In this document: piece after piece, positions 53,226-62,464 of the stretch | Position numbering within the stretch: position 1 is the stretch's first letter | Layout of the letters: every line of letters begins with the position of its first letter | Source: Limisalsivibrio acetivorans | GTDB lineage: Bacteria; Chrysiogenota; Deferribacteres; Deferribacterales; Geovibrionaceae | Length of the DNA stretch: 64,000 nucleotides | Assembly: GCF_000421105.1 (NCBI RefSeq) | Contig: NZ_ATWF01000001.1 | Coordinates: forward strand, 2,119,407 to 2,183,406 | Direction of reading: 5' to 3' | Notes under the pieces: model-generated | What the model was told of the DNA's origin: nothing | Databases searched by the model: none | The model's input: the letters and a program-made list of their open reading frames with translations, nothing else | Translations under genes and position numbers: made by a program

Positions 53226-54197
53226 ATGAAGGTATTTGTTTCAGGGGGGGCTGGGTACATCGGCTCCCATGTTGTTAAACAGCTCGGTGAGGCCGGGCAC
53301 GATATTCTTGTATATGACAATCTATCCACCGGTCACAGGAGCTCCGTTCTTTATGGTGAGCTTGTTGAAGGGGATTTGGCAGACATGGATAAGCTTAACC
53401 GTGTTATGGGGGATTTTACCCCCGATGCGGTTATGCATTTCGCCGCATCTATCCGGGTGGATGAATCGGTTCGTGATCCTCTCAAATATTTCACAAACAA
53501 CACACGCAACAGCATAAACCTCCTTGGTGCCATGAAGGAGTGCGGTGTGGACAAATTCATATTCTCATCCACAGCCGCAGTCTACGGCCAGCCGGAGAAT
53601 AATCCGATAACGGAGGATGAGCCCTTAGCACCGATTAACCCCTACGGGACATCCAAGATGCTTGTGGAGAAGGTTCTGGAGGAGAGTACAGAGGCATCGG
53701 GTATACGCTTTGTCTCCCTTCGCTATTTCAACGTGGCTGGCGCTGACCCCGACGGAAAACTGGGACTGCGCACAGAGAATGCCAGCCATCTTATCGTCAG
53801 GCTGGTTAAGGCGGCCAAGGGTGAGATCGAGCGGATGAGTATCTTCGGTACGGACTATCCCACGGAGGACGGTACATGCGTTCGGGATTATATCCATGTG
53901 GCAGATCTGGCCTCGGCTCATCTTGATGCCATGGCATACCTAGATGACGGCGGCTCCAGCGATGTATTCAATCTGGGCTACGGGAAAGGGTATTCCGTTC
54001 GTCAGGTTATCGACAGCGGCTACAGTGTCCTTGGCGACTGTTTCGAAACCGTTGAGGGGGAACGCCGGGAGGGTGACCCCGCAGCATTGGTGGCGGACAG
54101 CTCAAAGGCTCGTAAGGTGCTTGGGTGGGTTCCTAAGCATGACAGCCTGGACAAGATAATCAGCACAGCCTGGGAGTGGGAGAAATCGCTTCCTTAA
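53226..54197 (+). CDS. galE: UDP-glucose 4-epimerase
   Basis: A 323-residue extended short-chain dehydrogenase. GGAGYIGSH binds NAD; SSTAAVYGQ and NPYGTSK provide the Ser, Tyr and Lys of the catalytic triad; RYFNVAGADPDGKLG is a GalE hallmark. It interconverts UDP-glucose/UDP-galactose (or the N-acetyl forms) for glycan synthesis. It overlaps the next gene by 22 bases. Confidence 0.95.
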   Translation: MKVFVSGGAGYIGSHVVKQLGEAGHDILVYDNLSTGHRSSVLYGELVEGDLADMDKLNRVMGDFTPDAVMHFAASIRVDESVRDPLKYFTNNTRNSINLLGAMKECGVDKFIFSSTAAVYGQPENNPITEDEPLAPINPYGTSKMLVEKVLEESTEASGIRFVSLRYFNVAGADPDGKLGLRTENASHLIVRLVKAAKGEIERMSIFGTDYPTEDGTCVRDYIHVADLASAHLDAMAYLDDGGSSDVFNLGYGKGYSVRQVIDSGYSVLGDCFETVEGERREGDPAALVADSSKARKVLGWVPKHDSLDKIISTAWEWEKSLP

Positions 54198-55462
54198 ACC
54201 ATAAACCGATGATCGGGGAGGGGCTCTACTACGGCTCCATGGCCTTCCTCCTCGTAATTTCATCCTTTAGCTATATCCTTTCAAACCTCTCCGGGGTGGA
54301 TGAGCGTATAGTAAACATGGGCTTTATCGCCCTCATCTTCTATTTCAATATACTAGTTGCCGGAGTGAACGGTCTGCACATCCCGGGGCGTTTCGTTCCG
54401 GTATATATACTATTCTTTATCCTATTCTGGATGACTGCTGTCTCCATTGCAAAAAACTCACTTTCAGAGTGGGCGCCCAGTTTCCTAAGATTTTTCGGCT
54501 ATCTCCTTGTTCTATATAATTCGTGGTATCTGGCAAAGCGGGGGCGAAGCTCCTTTCGGGTGGTGGACCTCGCAGTTATGCTGATGCTAATTGTGGCAGT
54601 TCTGGGGGGACTCTGGGAAATAGCCACGGGGAGTGTGCAGTTCAAGAACGGTGCTTACCGTGTGGCAGGGCATTTCAACCATCACCAGCTCGGCTACGCT
54701 CTTTTGCTATTCGTTCTGTGCGGGTACATGCTTAATGTGACATTGAAAAGGCCTTTGGACCCCCTATTCAGGCTATTTGCAAGGTTCCTGTTTTTGTCCG
54801 GTCTCGTCTTTATGCTTCTGGCGAGATCAAGGATGCTGACCATTGCGTTTTTTGCATCCCTGTACGCTGCCCACCTCCTTGCGGGAAGGTCCTTCCTTAA
54901 GAAGCTAAGGGTCATAATCGCCGGCGGAGCGGTGCTTTCAGGGCTGGTGTATACTATTCTGAACACCGACCTCTTTCCGAGGCTGAAGGAGCTATTCAGC
55001 ATGGAGGAGCTTGACCCGTCCACCAACTATCGCCTTACGATCATTCAGGACAGCTTTCAGGGGCTGAGTTCATCAGAATTCTGGACGGGGATAGGCATGG
55101 GAGGGTTCAACGAGTTCTTCTATGAAATATCCGGAGTTTTGGGTGTTGCCGCCCACAACGACTATCTGCTTATGTTCGTGGAAGGGGGTGTTTTTGCCCT
55201 GTTCTTCTATGTCGTTTACCAGATATGGACCGTTTTCTTCCTTAGAAAGCGTGTTATGTATGTACGTTACGATGTTGATGACAGGCTTGTCTTTGGTATA
55301 GGGCTTGCAACACTCATGAACTTTACCGGAGTTGAGATCATGGGGTTTCTTCTGAACGCCCACTACTTCTTCCATTCAGAGTTTCTTATCATGCTTATCG
55401 CCGGAATCTTCCTCGGCAAGCAGGCCGGATTAAAAGGGGGGTACGATAGGCAGGCAGGTTAG
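54176..55462 (+). CDS. O-antigen ligase/polymerase family membrane protein
   Basis: A 428-residue polytopic membrane protein with about 10-12 helices. The large periplasmic loop near 265-320 (STNYRLTIIQDSFQG ... GIGMGGFNEFFYEISG, then AAHNDYLLMFVEGG) carries the Wzy_C signature, HN-x-Y-L, of O-antigen ligases and polymerases. Whether it is Wzy or WaaL cannot be told. The GTG at 54176 lies inside galE; an ATG at 54209 is an alternative, and neither has a good ribosome site. It ends 4 bases into the convergent epimerase gene. Confidence 0.85.
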   Translation: MGEIASLNHKPMIGEGLYYGSMAFLLVISSFSYILSNLSGVDERIVNMGFIALIFYFNILVAGVNGLHIPGRFVPVYILFFILFWMTAVSIAKNSLSEWAPSFLRFFGYLLVLYNSWYLAKRGRSSFRVVDLAVMLMLIVAVLGGLWEIATGSVQFKNGAYRVAGHFNHHQLGYALLLFVLCGYMLNVTLKRPLDPLFRLFARFLFLSGLVFMLLARSRMLTIAFFASLYAAHLLAGRSFLKKLRVIIAGGAVLSGLVYTILNTDLFPRLKELFSMEELDPSTNYRLTIIQDSFQGLSSSEFWTGIGMGGFNEFFYEISGVLGVAAHNDYLLMFVEGGVFALFFYVVYQIWTVFFLRKRVMYVRYDVDDRLVFGIGLATLMNFTGVEIMGFLLNAHYFFHSEFLIMLIAGIFLGKQAGLKGGYDRQAG

Positions 55463-56514
55463 ATAGACTGGATTAGCTCCGCTATATGCTCTCCGGCCTT
55501 TCCGTCTCCGTATAGCCCCTCCCTGAAGGTTTGTTTTGACGAAGCGAAGTTATGGTACGCCTCCAGAATCGCTTCTCTCTCGGCTCCGGCCACAACGTTT
55601 GCTCCACCGTCCACAAGCTCGGTCCATTCCGTTTCATCCCTTACTGTTATGCAGGGCTTATTGAAGAAATAGGCCTCCTTCTGCAGTCCGCCGCTGTCTG
55701 TAAGCACCATGGAGGAGTTCTCAAGGAGCCAAAGCATCTGGAAGTACCCCACCGGCTCGATGATGCTAAGCCCCTCCATAAGTTCATCGTCCACCTTCCC
55801 TCTGGTTCTGGGGTGCATGGGCAAAATAACGGGACGTTCGGTTGCGATCTCCCTGAGAGCCTTGAAGATGGAGTTCAGCCTTTCCGGATGGTCTGTGTTT
55901 TCCTGGCGGTGTATAGTGCACAGGAGAAAGTCTTCTGTGCCAACATTGTCAGGCTTTACCATCCTTGGTTTATAGTGGAGAACAGCATCGTACATGACAT
56001 CACCAGTCTGGAAAACAGTACAGTCCATGTCAAGATAACCTTCGGAGGCGAGGTTCATAACGGCGGTTTCTGTGGGTGCATAGAGGTGCGTGCTTATACG
56101 GTCGGTGAGGATGCGGTTTATCTCCTCGGGCATAGCTGTGTTGAAGCTTCTGAGGCCGGCCTCTACATGTGCCACCGGAATATGGAGCTTCGAGGCGGCG
56201 AGTGCTCCGGCCAGCGTTGAGTTTGTGTCCCCATATACAAGCACAGCATCGGGCTTAAGGCGGATAAGCTCCTGTTCCAGCCCTTCAAGCATCCTGCCGG
56301 TCATGGCCCCCTGGGCAAGCCCGTGGATATCTAGATTAACTGTGGGCTTGGGAATCTCCATCTCATGGAAGAATATGTCGGACATGTTCTTATCGAAATG
56401 CTGTCCGGTATGGATAATATCCTCATGCACAAGCCCCGCTTCCTTTAGAGCTCGGCTTACAACTGCTACCTTAACAAACTGGGGTCTTGCCCCCACCACC
56501 GTTACGATCTTCAT
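55459..56514 (-). CDS. wecB: UDP-N-acetylglucosamine 2-epimerase (non-hydrolysing)
   Basis: A 351-residue epimerase that interconverts UDP-GlcNAc and UDP-ManNAc. VVGARPQFVKVAVVS opens the GT-B fold, HTGQHFDKNMSD and VYGDTNSTLAGALAAS follow, and HVEAGLRSFNTAMPEEINR contains the catalytic Glu and His. LTDSGGLQKEAYF and RDETEW bind UDP. It is the only minus-strand gene of the glycan cluster, tail to tail with the ligase. Confidence 0.95.
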   Translation of the reverse strand: MKIVTVVGARPQFVKVAVVSRALKEAGLVHEDIIHTGQHFDKNMSDIFFHEMEIPKPTVNLDIHGLAQGAMTGRMLEGLEQELIRLKPDAVLVYGDTNSTLAGALAASKLHIPVAHVEAGLRSFNTAMPEEINRILTDRISTHLYAPTETAVMNLASEGYLDMDCTVFQTGDVMYDAVLHYKPRMVKPDNVGTEDFLLCTIHRQENTDHPERLNSIFKALREIATERPVILPMHPRTRGKVDDELMEGLSIIEPVGYFQMLWLLENSSMVLTDSGGLQKEAYFFNKPCITVRDETEWTELVDGGANVVAGAEREAILEAYHNFASSKQTFREGLYGDGKAGEHIAELIQSI

Positions 56515-56676
56515 GGAGTTTATATAGCTTAAAAGCGGGATAAAGATAAGTGCTTTTTGTGAAAAAAAACCTGTGAGTATACGTTGCGACGCAATATATA
56601 TGAGTATAGAGGCTTATATTGGCAACACCGATATGTTATGATAGATTTTTGCTAAACCTTATAAGGAAGGTATATT

Positions 56677-57540
56677 ATGAAGATATGGATTCTGCTCCCC
56701 GCGTTCAACGAAGAGGATTCCATCCCCCTTATGTTTCCAAAGATAGATAAGTATATGAAACAGGAGGGCTTTGACTACAGTATAGTCGCCCTTGATGACG
56801 GCAGCAGTGACGATACATTCTGTGTCCTTGAGGGTGTTAAAGGGGACTACCCCCTTGTTATCCTTCGCCATGAGATTAACAGAGGACTGGGCGAGACAGA
56901 GCGGGATCTGTTTGAGTACGTTTCAGAGCATGGGAGTGATGATGATATTGCCATCCGTATGGACTGCGATGACACCCATGAACCCCATTATATCCTCAGC
57001 ATGATAAAGAAAGTTCAGGAGGGGTACGATGTTGTAAATACCTCACGCTTCCGTAAAGGTGGCGGTCAGATGGGGGTAAACAGCTATCGATCCTTCATCA
57101 GCTACATGGCAAACCTGTTCATGGCTGTTATGTTTAACATCAAGGGTGTGCGGGATTACTCATGCGGATTCCGGGCTTATCGTGTCAAAGCATTGAAATA
57201 TGCAGTGGGCATATTCGGAAACAGCTTCATTCAGCTGAAAGGGCTTGGTTTCACCTCCACCCTTGAGATAATCGTTAAGCTCAAGCTTATGGGGTGCTCC
57301 TTCGCAGAGGTGCCCTTCGTGCTCCGGTATGATCAAAAAGCAAGCCCCAGCAAGATGATAAGCAGTATCACCACCCTCGGCTACTTCTCTATGGCTATCC
57401 TGTATCACTGGCCCTTCGGAGGCTGGCGCCCATTCTATAAGCACCTTGCCGAGATATACAGAAAGGACCCCGAAGAGGCGGTTAACGTCTACAACAAATA
57501 CGCAAAACGCCGTACAACCATTTGCCAGATAGGGGGCTGA
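56677..57540 (+). CDS. Family-2 glycosyltransferase (dolichyl-phosphate mannosyltransferase-like)
   Basis: A 287-residue GT-A enzyme. ILLPAFNEEDSIPLM is the start block, ALDDGSSDDTF the DxD-like nucleotide site, and RMDCDDTHEP the metal site. It may contain a C-terminal amphipathic region but no clear span, as in DPM1-like enzymes. It is the first gene of a plus-strand run; 162 bases of AT-rich DNA before it would hold the promoter. Acceptor unknown. Confidence 0.87.
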   Translation: MKIWILLPAFNEEDSIPLMFPKIDKYMKQEGFDYSIVALDDGSSDDTFCVLEGVKGDYPLVILRHEINRGLGETERDLFEYVSEHGSDDDIAIRMDCDDTHEPHYILSMIKKVQEGYDVVNTSRFRKGGGQMGVNSYRSFISYMANLFMAVMFNIKGVRDYSCGFRAYRVKALKYAVGIFGNSFIQLKGLGFTSTLEIIVKLKLMGCSFAEVPFVLRYDQKASPSKMISSITTLGYFSMAILYHWPFGGWRPFYKHLAEIYRKDPEEAVNVYNKYAKRRTTICQIGG

Positions 57541-57541
57541 T

Positions 57542-59416
57542 GTGTGCGGGATAACCGGTTTTTATAGCGAAAGGGGTTATTCTGAGGAGGTTCTCTATCC
57601 GATGATGGAGAGGATACGCCACAGGGGGCCCGACGATTCCGGCACCTTCTTCCACAATAACCACGCCCTTGGCCACCAGCGTCTTGCCATCATCGATATT
57701 GCCAATGCAAAACAGCCGATGCAGACCCCCGACGGACGTTACACGATTATATTCAACGGCGAGATATACAACTATCTGGAACTGAGGCAGAAGCTGGTTC
57801 AGGATGGCGAAAGCTTCTCCACCCATTCGGACACAGAGGTCCTGCTCAAACTTTACGCCAACTACGGCAAGGAGTGTCTCGCTTATCTGAACGGGATGTT
57901 CGCCTTTGCTGTGCTCGATAGACAGACGGATACGATGTTTCTGGCAAGGGATCATTTCGGTATTAAGCCGCTGTATTATTACGAAGGTTCCGAGTCTTTT
58001 GTCTTTGCCTCAGAGATCAAGAGTATTCTGGCACACCCCGAGGTCGAGGCAGAGGCAAACGAAAGCGCAGTATCCCAGTATCTCACCTATCAGCTTATGA
58101 TGAACGGGGATACCCTTTTCAAGGATATTCAGGCTCTGGAGCCTGCGTCCTATATGATTGTGGAGAAAGGGAAAGTTAAAGAGAAGAAGGAGTTCTGGCG
58201 GCTGGACTTCGTTGTTGATTATGACAAGAGCGAGGATGAGTTCGCCTCGGAGCTGCTTGTTCTGCTGGAAAACTCACTCTCGATCCAGATGCGCTCGGAT
58301 GTTCCTGTGGGTTCATACCTCAGCGGAGGTCTCGATTCAAGTACGGTGGCAGTACTTGCCGCTAAAAGCTTTCCGGGAAGTATCTCCACCTTCAGCGGGG
58401 GGTTCCACGAATCCCCGTTATACGACGAAACGCACTACGCCCGTATAGTTAGCGACAAGATACAGAGCCGGCATTTCGAGATATGGCCTGAGCATACAGA
58501 CTTCGAGCGTGATTTTGAGAAGCTCGTATATCATATGGACTTCCCCGTGGCAGGGCCTGGTGTTTTCCCCCAGTATATGGTTTCGAAGCTGGCTTCGGAG
58601 AACGTCAAGGTTGTTCTCGGCGGTCAGGGGGGTGATGAGCTTTTCGGCGGCTATGCCAGGTATATCGTTGCATACCTTGAACAGTGCCTGAAGGGTGCCA
58701 TAAACGGGACCCAGGACGGCTATTATGTCGTAACGCTCAAAACCATTGTAGACAGCCTGCCGATGCTTAAGCAGTATATGCCGATGATAAAGCAGCAGTT
58801 CGGAAGCGGGCTTTTTGAGGAGATGGACAGGCGTTACTATGCCCTTGTGAACCGTTCCCCCAATCTCCATAAGGTTTACGATGAGGGTTTTCTTGAAGGT
58901 GTGGACAGTGAGGCTATGTTCGGTCTTTTCAGCGATATTTTCAACCGTGAGGGTCTTGGTTCCTACTTCAACCGGATGACCTATTTCGATACAAAGACCC
59001 TTCTACCGGGGCTTCTACAGGTTGAGGACAGGATGAGCATGGCGGTTTCCCTTGAATCGAGGGTTCCTCTGCTCGATTACCGTATTGCGGAGATGGCCGC
59101 TAAGATGCCGCCGCTCTTCAAATTCAACAACGGTAAGGCGAAGTCCATCCTCCTGAAGGCTGTCAAGAACCTGCTCCCCAATGAGATTGTGGAGAGGAAG
59201 GATAAAATGGGATTCCCGACGCCGATCTCCGAATGGTTTACAGGGCCTTTGAGGGAGTATGTTATGGATATCCTTACGGGTGAAACTGCAAAGCGGAGGG
59301 GTATCATAAACACCGAAGCGGTGGAGGAGCAGCTCAACGCATCAAACCGTTTCTCAAGGGATCTGTGGGGGGCTCTTAATCTGGAATTATGGTACAGGAC
59401 ATTCATAGATGGATGA
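57542..59416 (+). CDS. asnB: Glutamine-hydrolysing asparagine synthetase family protein
   Basis: A 624-residue enzyme. GTG start gives M-C-G-I, in which Cys2 becomes the N-terminal nucleophile of the glutaminase domain (RHRGPDDSGTF, NGEIYNY). The synthetase domain has SGGLDSS, the ATP PP-loop, and ESRVPLLDYR. True AsnB makes asparagine, but paralogues within glycan clusters often amidate sugar acids (WbpS-like); the location favours that role, though it cannot be proven. The start overlaps the previous stop. Confidence 0.9.
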   Translation: MCGITGFYSERGYSEEVLYPMMERIRHRGPDDSGTFFHNNHALGHQRLAIIDIANAKQPMQTPDGRYTIIFNGEIYNYLELRQKLVQDGESFSTHSDTEVLLKLYANYGKECLAYLNGMFAFAVLDRQTDTMFLARDHFGIKPLYYYEGSESFVFASEIKSILAHPEVEAEANESAVSQYLTYQLMMNGDTLFKDIQALEPASYMIVEKGKVKEKKEFWRLDFVVDYDKSEDEFASELLVLLENSLSIQMRSDVPVGSYLSGGLDSSTVAVLAAKSFPGSISTFSGGFHESPLYDETHYARIVSDKIQSRHFEIWPEHTDFERDFEKLVYHMDFPVAGPGVFPQYMVSKLASENVKVVLGGQGGDELFGGYARYIVAYLEQCLKGAINGTQDGYYVVTLKTIVDSLPMLKQYMPMIKQQFGSGLFEEMDRRYYALVNRSPNLHKVYDEGFLEGVDSEAMFGLFSDIFNREGLGSYFNRMTYFDTKTLLPGLLQVEDRMSMAVSLESRVPLLDYRIAEMAAKMPPLFKFNNGKAKSILLKAVKNLLPNEIVERKDKMGFPTPISEWFTGPLREYVMDILTGETAKRRGIINTEAVEEQLNASNRFSRDLWGALNLELWYRTFIDG

Positions 59417-60929
59417 TTCATTAAAGTTGATAAAAGACACCTACCCTTATCTGATGAGTAATATAGACCGAGACCCCCTCTCCAAAACTGTTGGCTGCTG
59501 TGATAGACTCCACTGGGCTTGGAAAATTAAAGACTTTCCGGATGCAACACTCCAGAGGTTTATATACCCTTTAGCGTATATCATGAAAAATACGGAATCT
59601 TTGAGTCTTGACGAAAAGGGGATTATTTTATCTATTCTGAGATTTACCCGCTCAATATTGAACGATAACGGTTCTGTAAATCAGGCATACCCCTATGAAA
59701 GCAGTCATGCAGGTACAGGGTTTCTTCTTCTTGATATTATCCTTGCGTATAGAACAATATCTGTCCATTTGGATGAAGAGGAGAGAAGGGAGTTCTATTT
59801 GTGCTGTAAGCCTATGGCAGATTATTTGATGAGGAACGATGAAACGCATGGCATTATATCAAACCATCTACTTGGTACAGCAGCTTCGCTTTATTATTTC
59901 CATAAAACCTTTGATGAAGGTCCAGAATATGAAGATAGAGGTGACTACTATACCGGTGTAGTAAAAAAGGCTTCAAATTCAGAAGGGTGGCTTGAAGAGT
60001 ACGGAGGAGCAGATCCCGGGTATCAGTCTCTGGCTCTTTATTATACAGCCAGAATCCTTGAGCTCAGACAGGATGAAGAGCTGATACAAATAGCACTGAA
60101 GTGTATCGAGTTTTGCTCACATTTCTTCCATCCTGATGGGAGTTACGGTGGAGAGTACGGCTCAAGAAATACTGAGATACCCTATCCCGGTGGTTTCTCT
60201 TTTTTTTCAAGTCACTCTTCGACAGCTACTTCAATAACTGCTGAAATTAAAAAACGATACCTTGGTTATTTGTACCCTCTTAACTATGACGCTGGAAACA
60301 TTGCTCCTTTGCTTTCAAACTTAATTATGTTTACTGAATATGGAGCAGTGCAGGAGTGTATTGAAAATCTTCCGTATAAGAAAGAGTTTACCAAGTTCTA
60401 TCAAGATGCAGGTATATTTGTCGCCTCCACAGACATGCTCTATACGGTTATTGGGGTTTCAAAGGGTGGAGTTGTAAAAATTTTTGATAAACAAGCTGGC
60501 TCTCTTATTGTCGATGATTGCGGTTCCTATTATTTTGATTCGGGGGAACTGTACTCGTCACAGTTTCTTCAGAACTCTAGTTGTGTCCTTGAAGGTGAAT
60601 CTGTTACCGTAGTTGCAGGCTTCGCAAAGGTGAACAGACAGGTGGTGGACCCTTTCAGAATGGCTGTTTTAAGGCTTGTTTTGCCAGCTATATCAAGATT
60701 CGGCTTTATGAGGGAATTAGTTAAAAAGCTGATTGTAAAGGTTTTGATAAGCCCCAATAAACCAGTTAGGGGAATGACTGTTCATAAGCGTATTAGTATT
60801 AGGACTGGTGAGATAGAGAGGGAAATGGATAATAAACCGGAGACGGGTAATGTTGTCCATGGCGGAAAATTCAGTACAATTCATATGGCAACATCACGTT
60901 ACTTTCATAACAAGAAATCTTTGGATTAA
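59409..60929 (+). CDS. Uncharacterised protein, possible alpha/alpha-toroid carbohydrate-active enzyme
   Basis: A 506-residue protein with no signal peptide. Residues about 20-240 look like successive helix pairs (DATLQRFIYPLAYIM, ILSILRFTRSILND, GFLLLDIILAYRTI, GYQSLALYYTARILE) with a GSYGGEYGSRNTE loop. The C-terminal part (VIGVSKGGVVKIFD ... SLIVDDCGSYYF) is beta-rich, similar in plan to heparinase II/III or other polysaccharide-acting toroids. I do not recognise a catalytic motif. It overlaps asnB by 8 bases and its DNA is clearly more AT-rich than its neighbours, suggesting later acquisition. Confidence 0.6.
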   Translation: MDDSLKLIKDTYPYLMSNIDRDPLSKTVGCCDRLHWAWKIKDFPDATLQRFIYPLAYIMKNTESLSLDEKGIILSILRFTRSILNDNGSVNQAYPYESSHAGTGFLLLDIILAYRTISVHLDEEERREFYLCCKPMADYLMRNDETHGIISNHLLGTAASLYYFHKTFDEGPEYEDRGDYYTGVVKKASNSEGWLEEYGGADPGYQSLALYYTARILELRQDEELIQIALKCIEFCSHFFHPDGSYGGEYGSRNTEIPYPGGFSFFSSHSSTATSITAEIKKRYLGYLYPLNYDAGNIAPLLSNLIMFTEYGAVQECIENLPYKKEFTKFYQDAGIFVASTDMLYTVIGVSKGGVVKIFDKQAGSLIVDDCGSYYFDSGELYSSQFLQNSSCVLEGESVTVVAGFAKVNRQVVDPFRMAVLRLVLPAISRFGFMRELVKKLIVKVLISPNKPVRGMTVHKRISIRTGEIEREMDNKPETGNVVHGGKFSTIHMATSRYFHNKKSLD

Positions 60930-60945
60930 TCAAACAGGTTTAATA

Positions 60946-61665
60946 ATGGAAACCAAGAAACGTTCACTCATAAAAGCCTTTTCATGGCGGATTACAGCAA
61001 CGCTTGTTACTGCCACCATCGTGTATATTATCTTCGGGCGCTTTGAGCTTGCCCTTTTGGCCGGAGGGCTTGAGTCTGTTTCCAAGATATTTCTCTATTT
61101 CTTCCACGAAAGGATATGGTCTCGCATAGGTTTCGGAATAAAGAAGGTTCAGCCCTTTGTTGTGCTGTTAACAGGGCTCCCCTGTGCAGGCAAAACGGTA
61201 ATAGGCGATCGTGTGGCCGAGCTGATGGCCGAGCGTGGTGTAACCGTTAAAAGGTTCGACAGCAAGGATGTCCGCTCCCTCTTTCCCCAGGAGGGCTTCA
61301 GTCGTGAGGAACGTCTTCGCTATCTTAAGCGTGTAGGTCTTCTCTTAAGCATGTTCGAGCGGGACGGAAGGGGCGTTGTGGCCTCCTTTGTCTCACCCTA
61401 TAAGGAGGGGCGTGCTGAGATAGAGAGGCTGTGCGGGAGCTATGAGGAGGTGTTCATCAAGGCTGGCGTGGACGCATGTGAGGCGAGGGATGCCGCCGGC
61501 AAATATGCAAAAGCCCGGCGTGGTGAGATAGAGAACTTCACAGGAGTAAGCGATGCCTATGAAGAGCCTGAAAATCCCGCCCTGATTATTGACACAGAGA
61601 AAAACAGCATAGATGAATCCGCCGGGGTGATCGCAGATTACCTATGCTCAAAGTATGTAAAGTAA
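60946..61665 (+). CDS. DUF2061 membrane domain fused to adenylylsulfate-kinase-like domain
   Basis: A 239-residue fusion. Residues 1-70 are a DUF2061 domain with two membrane helices (KRSLIKAFSWRITATLVTA, LALLAGGLESVSKIFLYFFHE). Residues about 78-239 are an APS-kinase fold with the P-loop GLPCAGKTVIG, RFDSKDVRSLFP (normally LDGDNVR) and VVASFVSPYKEGR. It would place PAPS synthesis at the membrane. The altered substrate loop leaves some doubt about activity. The ATG at 60946 is preferred; the longer frame lies within the previous gene. Confidence 0.82.
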   Translation: METKKRSLIKAFSWRITATLVTATIVYIIFGRFELALLAGGLESVSKIFLYFFHERIWSRIGFGIKKVQPFVVLLTGLPCAGKTVIGDRVAELMAERGVTVKRFDSKDVRSLFPQEGFSREERLRYLKRVGLLLSMFERDGRGVVASFVSPYKEGRAEIERLCGSYEEVFIKAGVDACEARDAAGKYAKARRGEIENFTGVSDAYEEPENPALIIDTEKNSIDESAGVIADYLCSKYVK

Positions 61666-61678
61666 TGGAACGCTTATT

Positions 61679-62464
61679 ATGAAAATTGCCGTTTTTTGTA
61701 GTGATGAAAGAAATTTCGCACTCCCAGCCTGGCGAAGGGTTGTTGAGCAGCTTCCCCCCGGGTATGAAATTACTGGCATATATATGTTCCCAGACAGGAT
61801 GGGCAAAAGAACCGGACTTCAGATTCCTCTATGGTACTTAAAAACATTCGGTATTATCGATTTTTTCCTTCTTGGTCTCTACTCCTTGACTGAGGGTTTC
61901 AGGGGGAGTTTCGACAGCTGGGAGAGACTTGCAAATGACAGCTCGATCCCTGTTCATAAGGGGGGAAACCCGAATAACCATGATGTTGTTGAGTGGGTTA
62001 AGGATAATGATGTTGATGTAATATTCATCATGGTTGGCAATATCCTAAAGCATCCAATCATACATGCTCCAAAGTTAGGCGTTATAAACAACCACGCTGC
62101 GCTTCTTCCCTCATCCAAGGGCGTTCTTCCCTACATTTGGAATATTGTTCAATCCGAACCCCACGGTCTTACTTTTCACAAAGTCGATGAGGGGATCGAT
62201 ACCGGCGAAATACTCGCTCAAAAACACCTTGGAAGAAGCTATGGTTCCCTTATAGAGTTCTATCGTACAGTATTTTCAGAGTATCCCTCAATGGCTTTGG
62301 AGGCTATAGAAAGGCTAAAAAATGAGGAATATGTTCCAAAGGACAGCTCGCTTCCGGACACCTACTACAGCTTCCCGGAAAGAAAGGATTTGTCTGTTTT
62401 TAGAAAAAAGGGGGGTAAGATTGTACGTCTTAGTGATATTTTGGGAGGGTGGAAGGTTAGATGA
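61679..62464 (+). CDS. Formyltransferase-family protein
   Basis: A 261-residue formyltransferase. VINNHAALLPSSKG gives the catalytic Asn and His with the usual spacing, and EGIDTGEILAQ gives the Asp. It probably N-formylates an amino sugar using 10-formyl-THF, a known surface-glycan decoration. It has no FMT-C barrel of tRNA-formylating enzymes. It overlaps the deacetylase gene by 4 bases (ATGA), which suggests sequential action on the same residue. Confidence 0.8.
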   Translation: MKIAVFCSDERNFALPAWRRVVEQLPPGYEITGIYMFPDRMGKRTGLQIPLWYLKTFGIIDFFLLGLYSLTEGFRGSFDSWERLANDSSIPVHKGGNPNNHDVVEWVKDNDVDVIFIMVGNILKHPIIHAPKLGVINNHAALLPSSKGVLPYIWNIVQSEPHGLTFHKVDEGIDTGEILAQKHLGRSYGSLIEFYRTVFSEYPSMALEAIERLKNEEYVPKDSSLPDTYYSFPERKDLSVFRKKGGKIVRLSDILGGWKVR

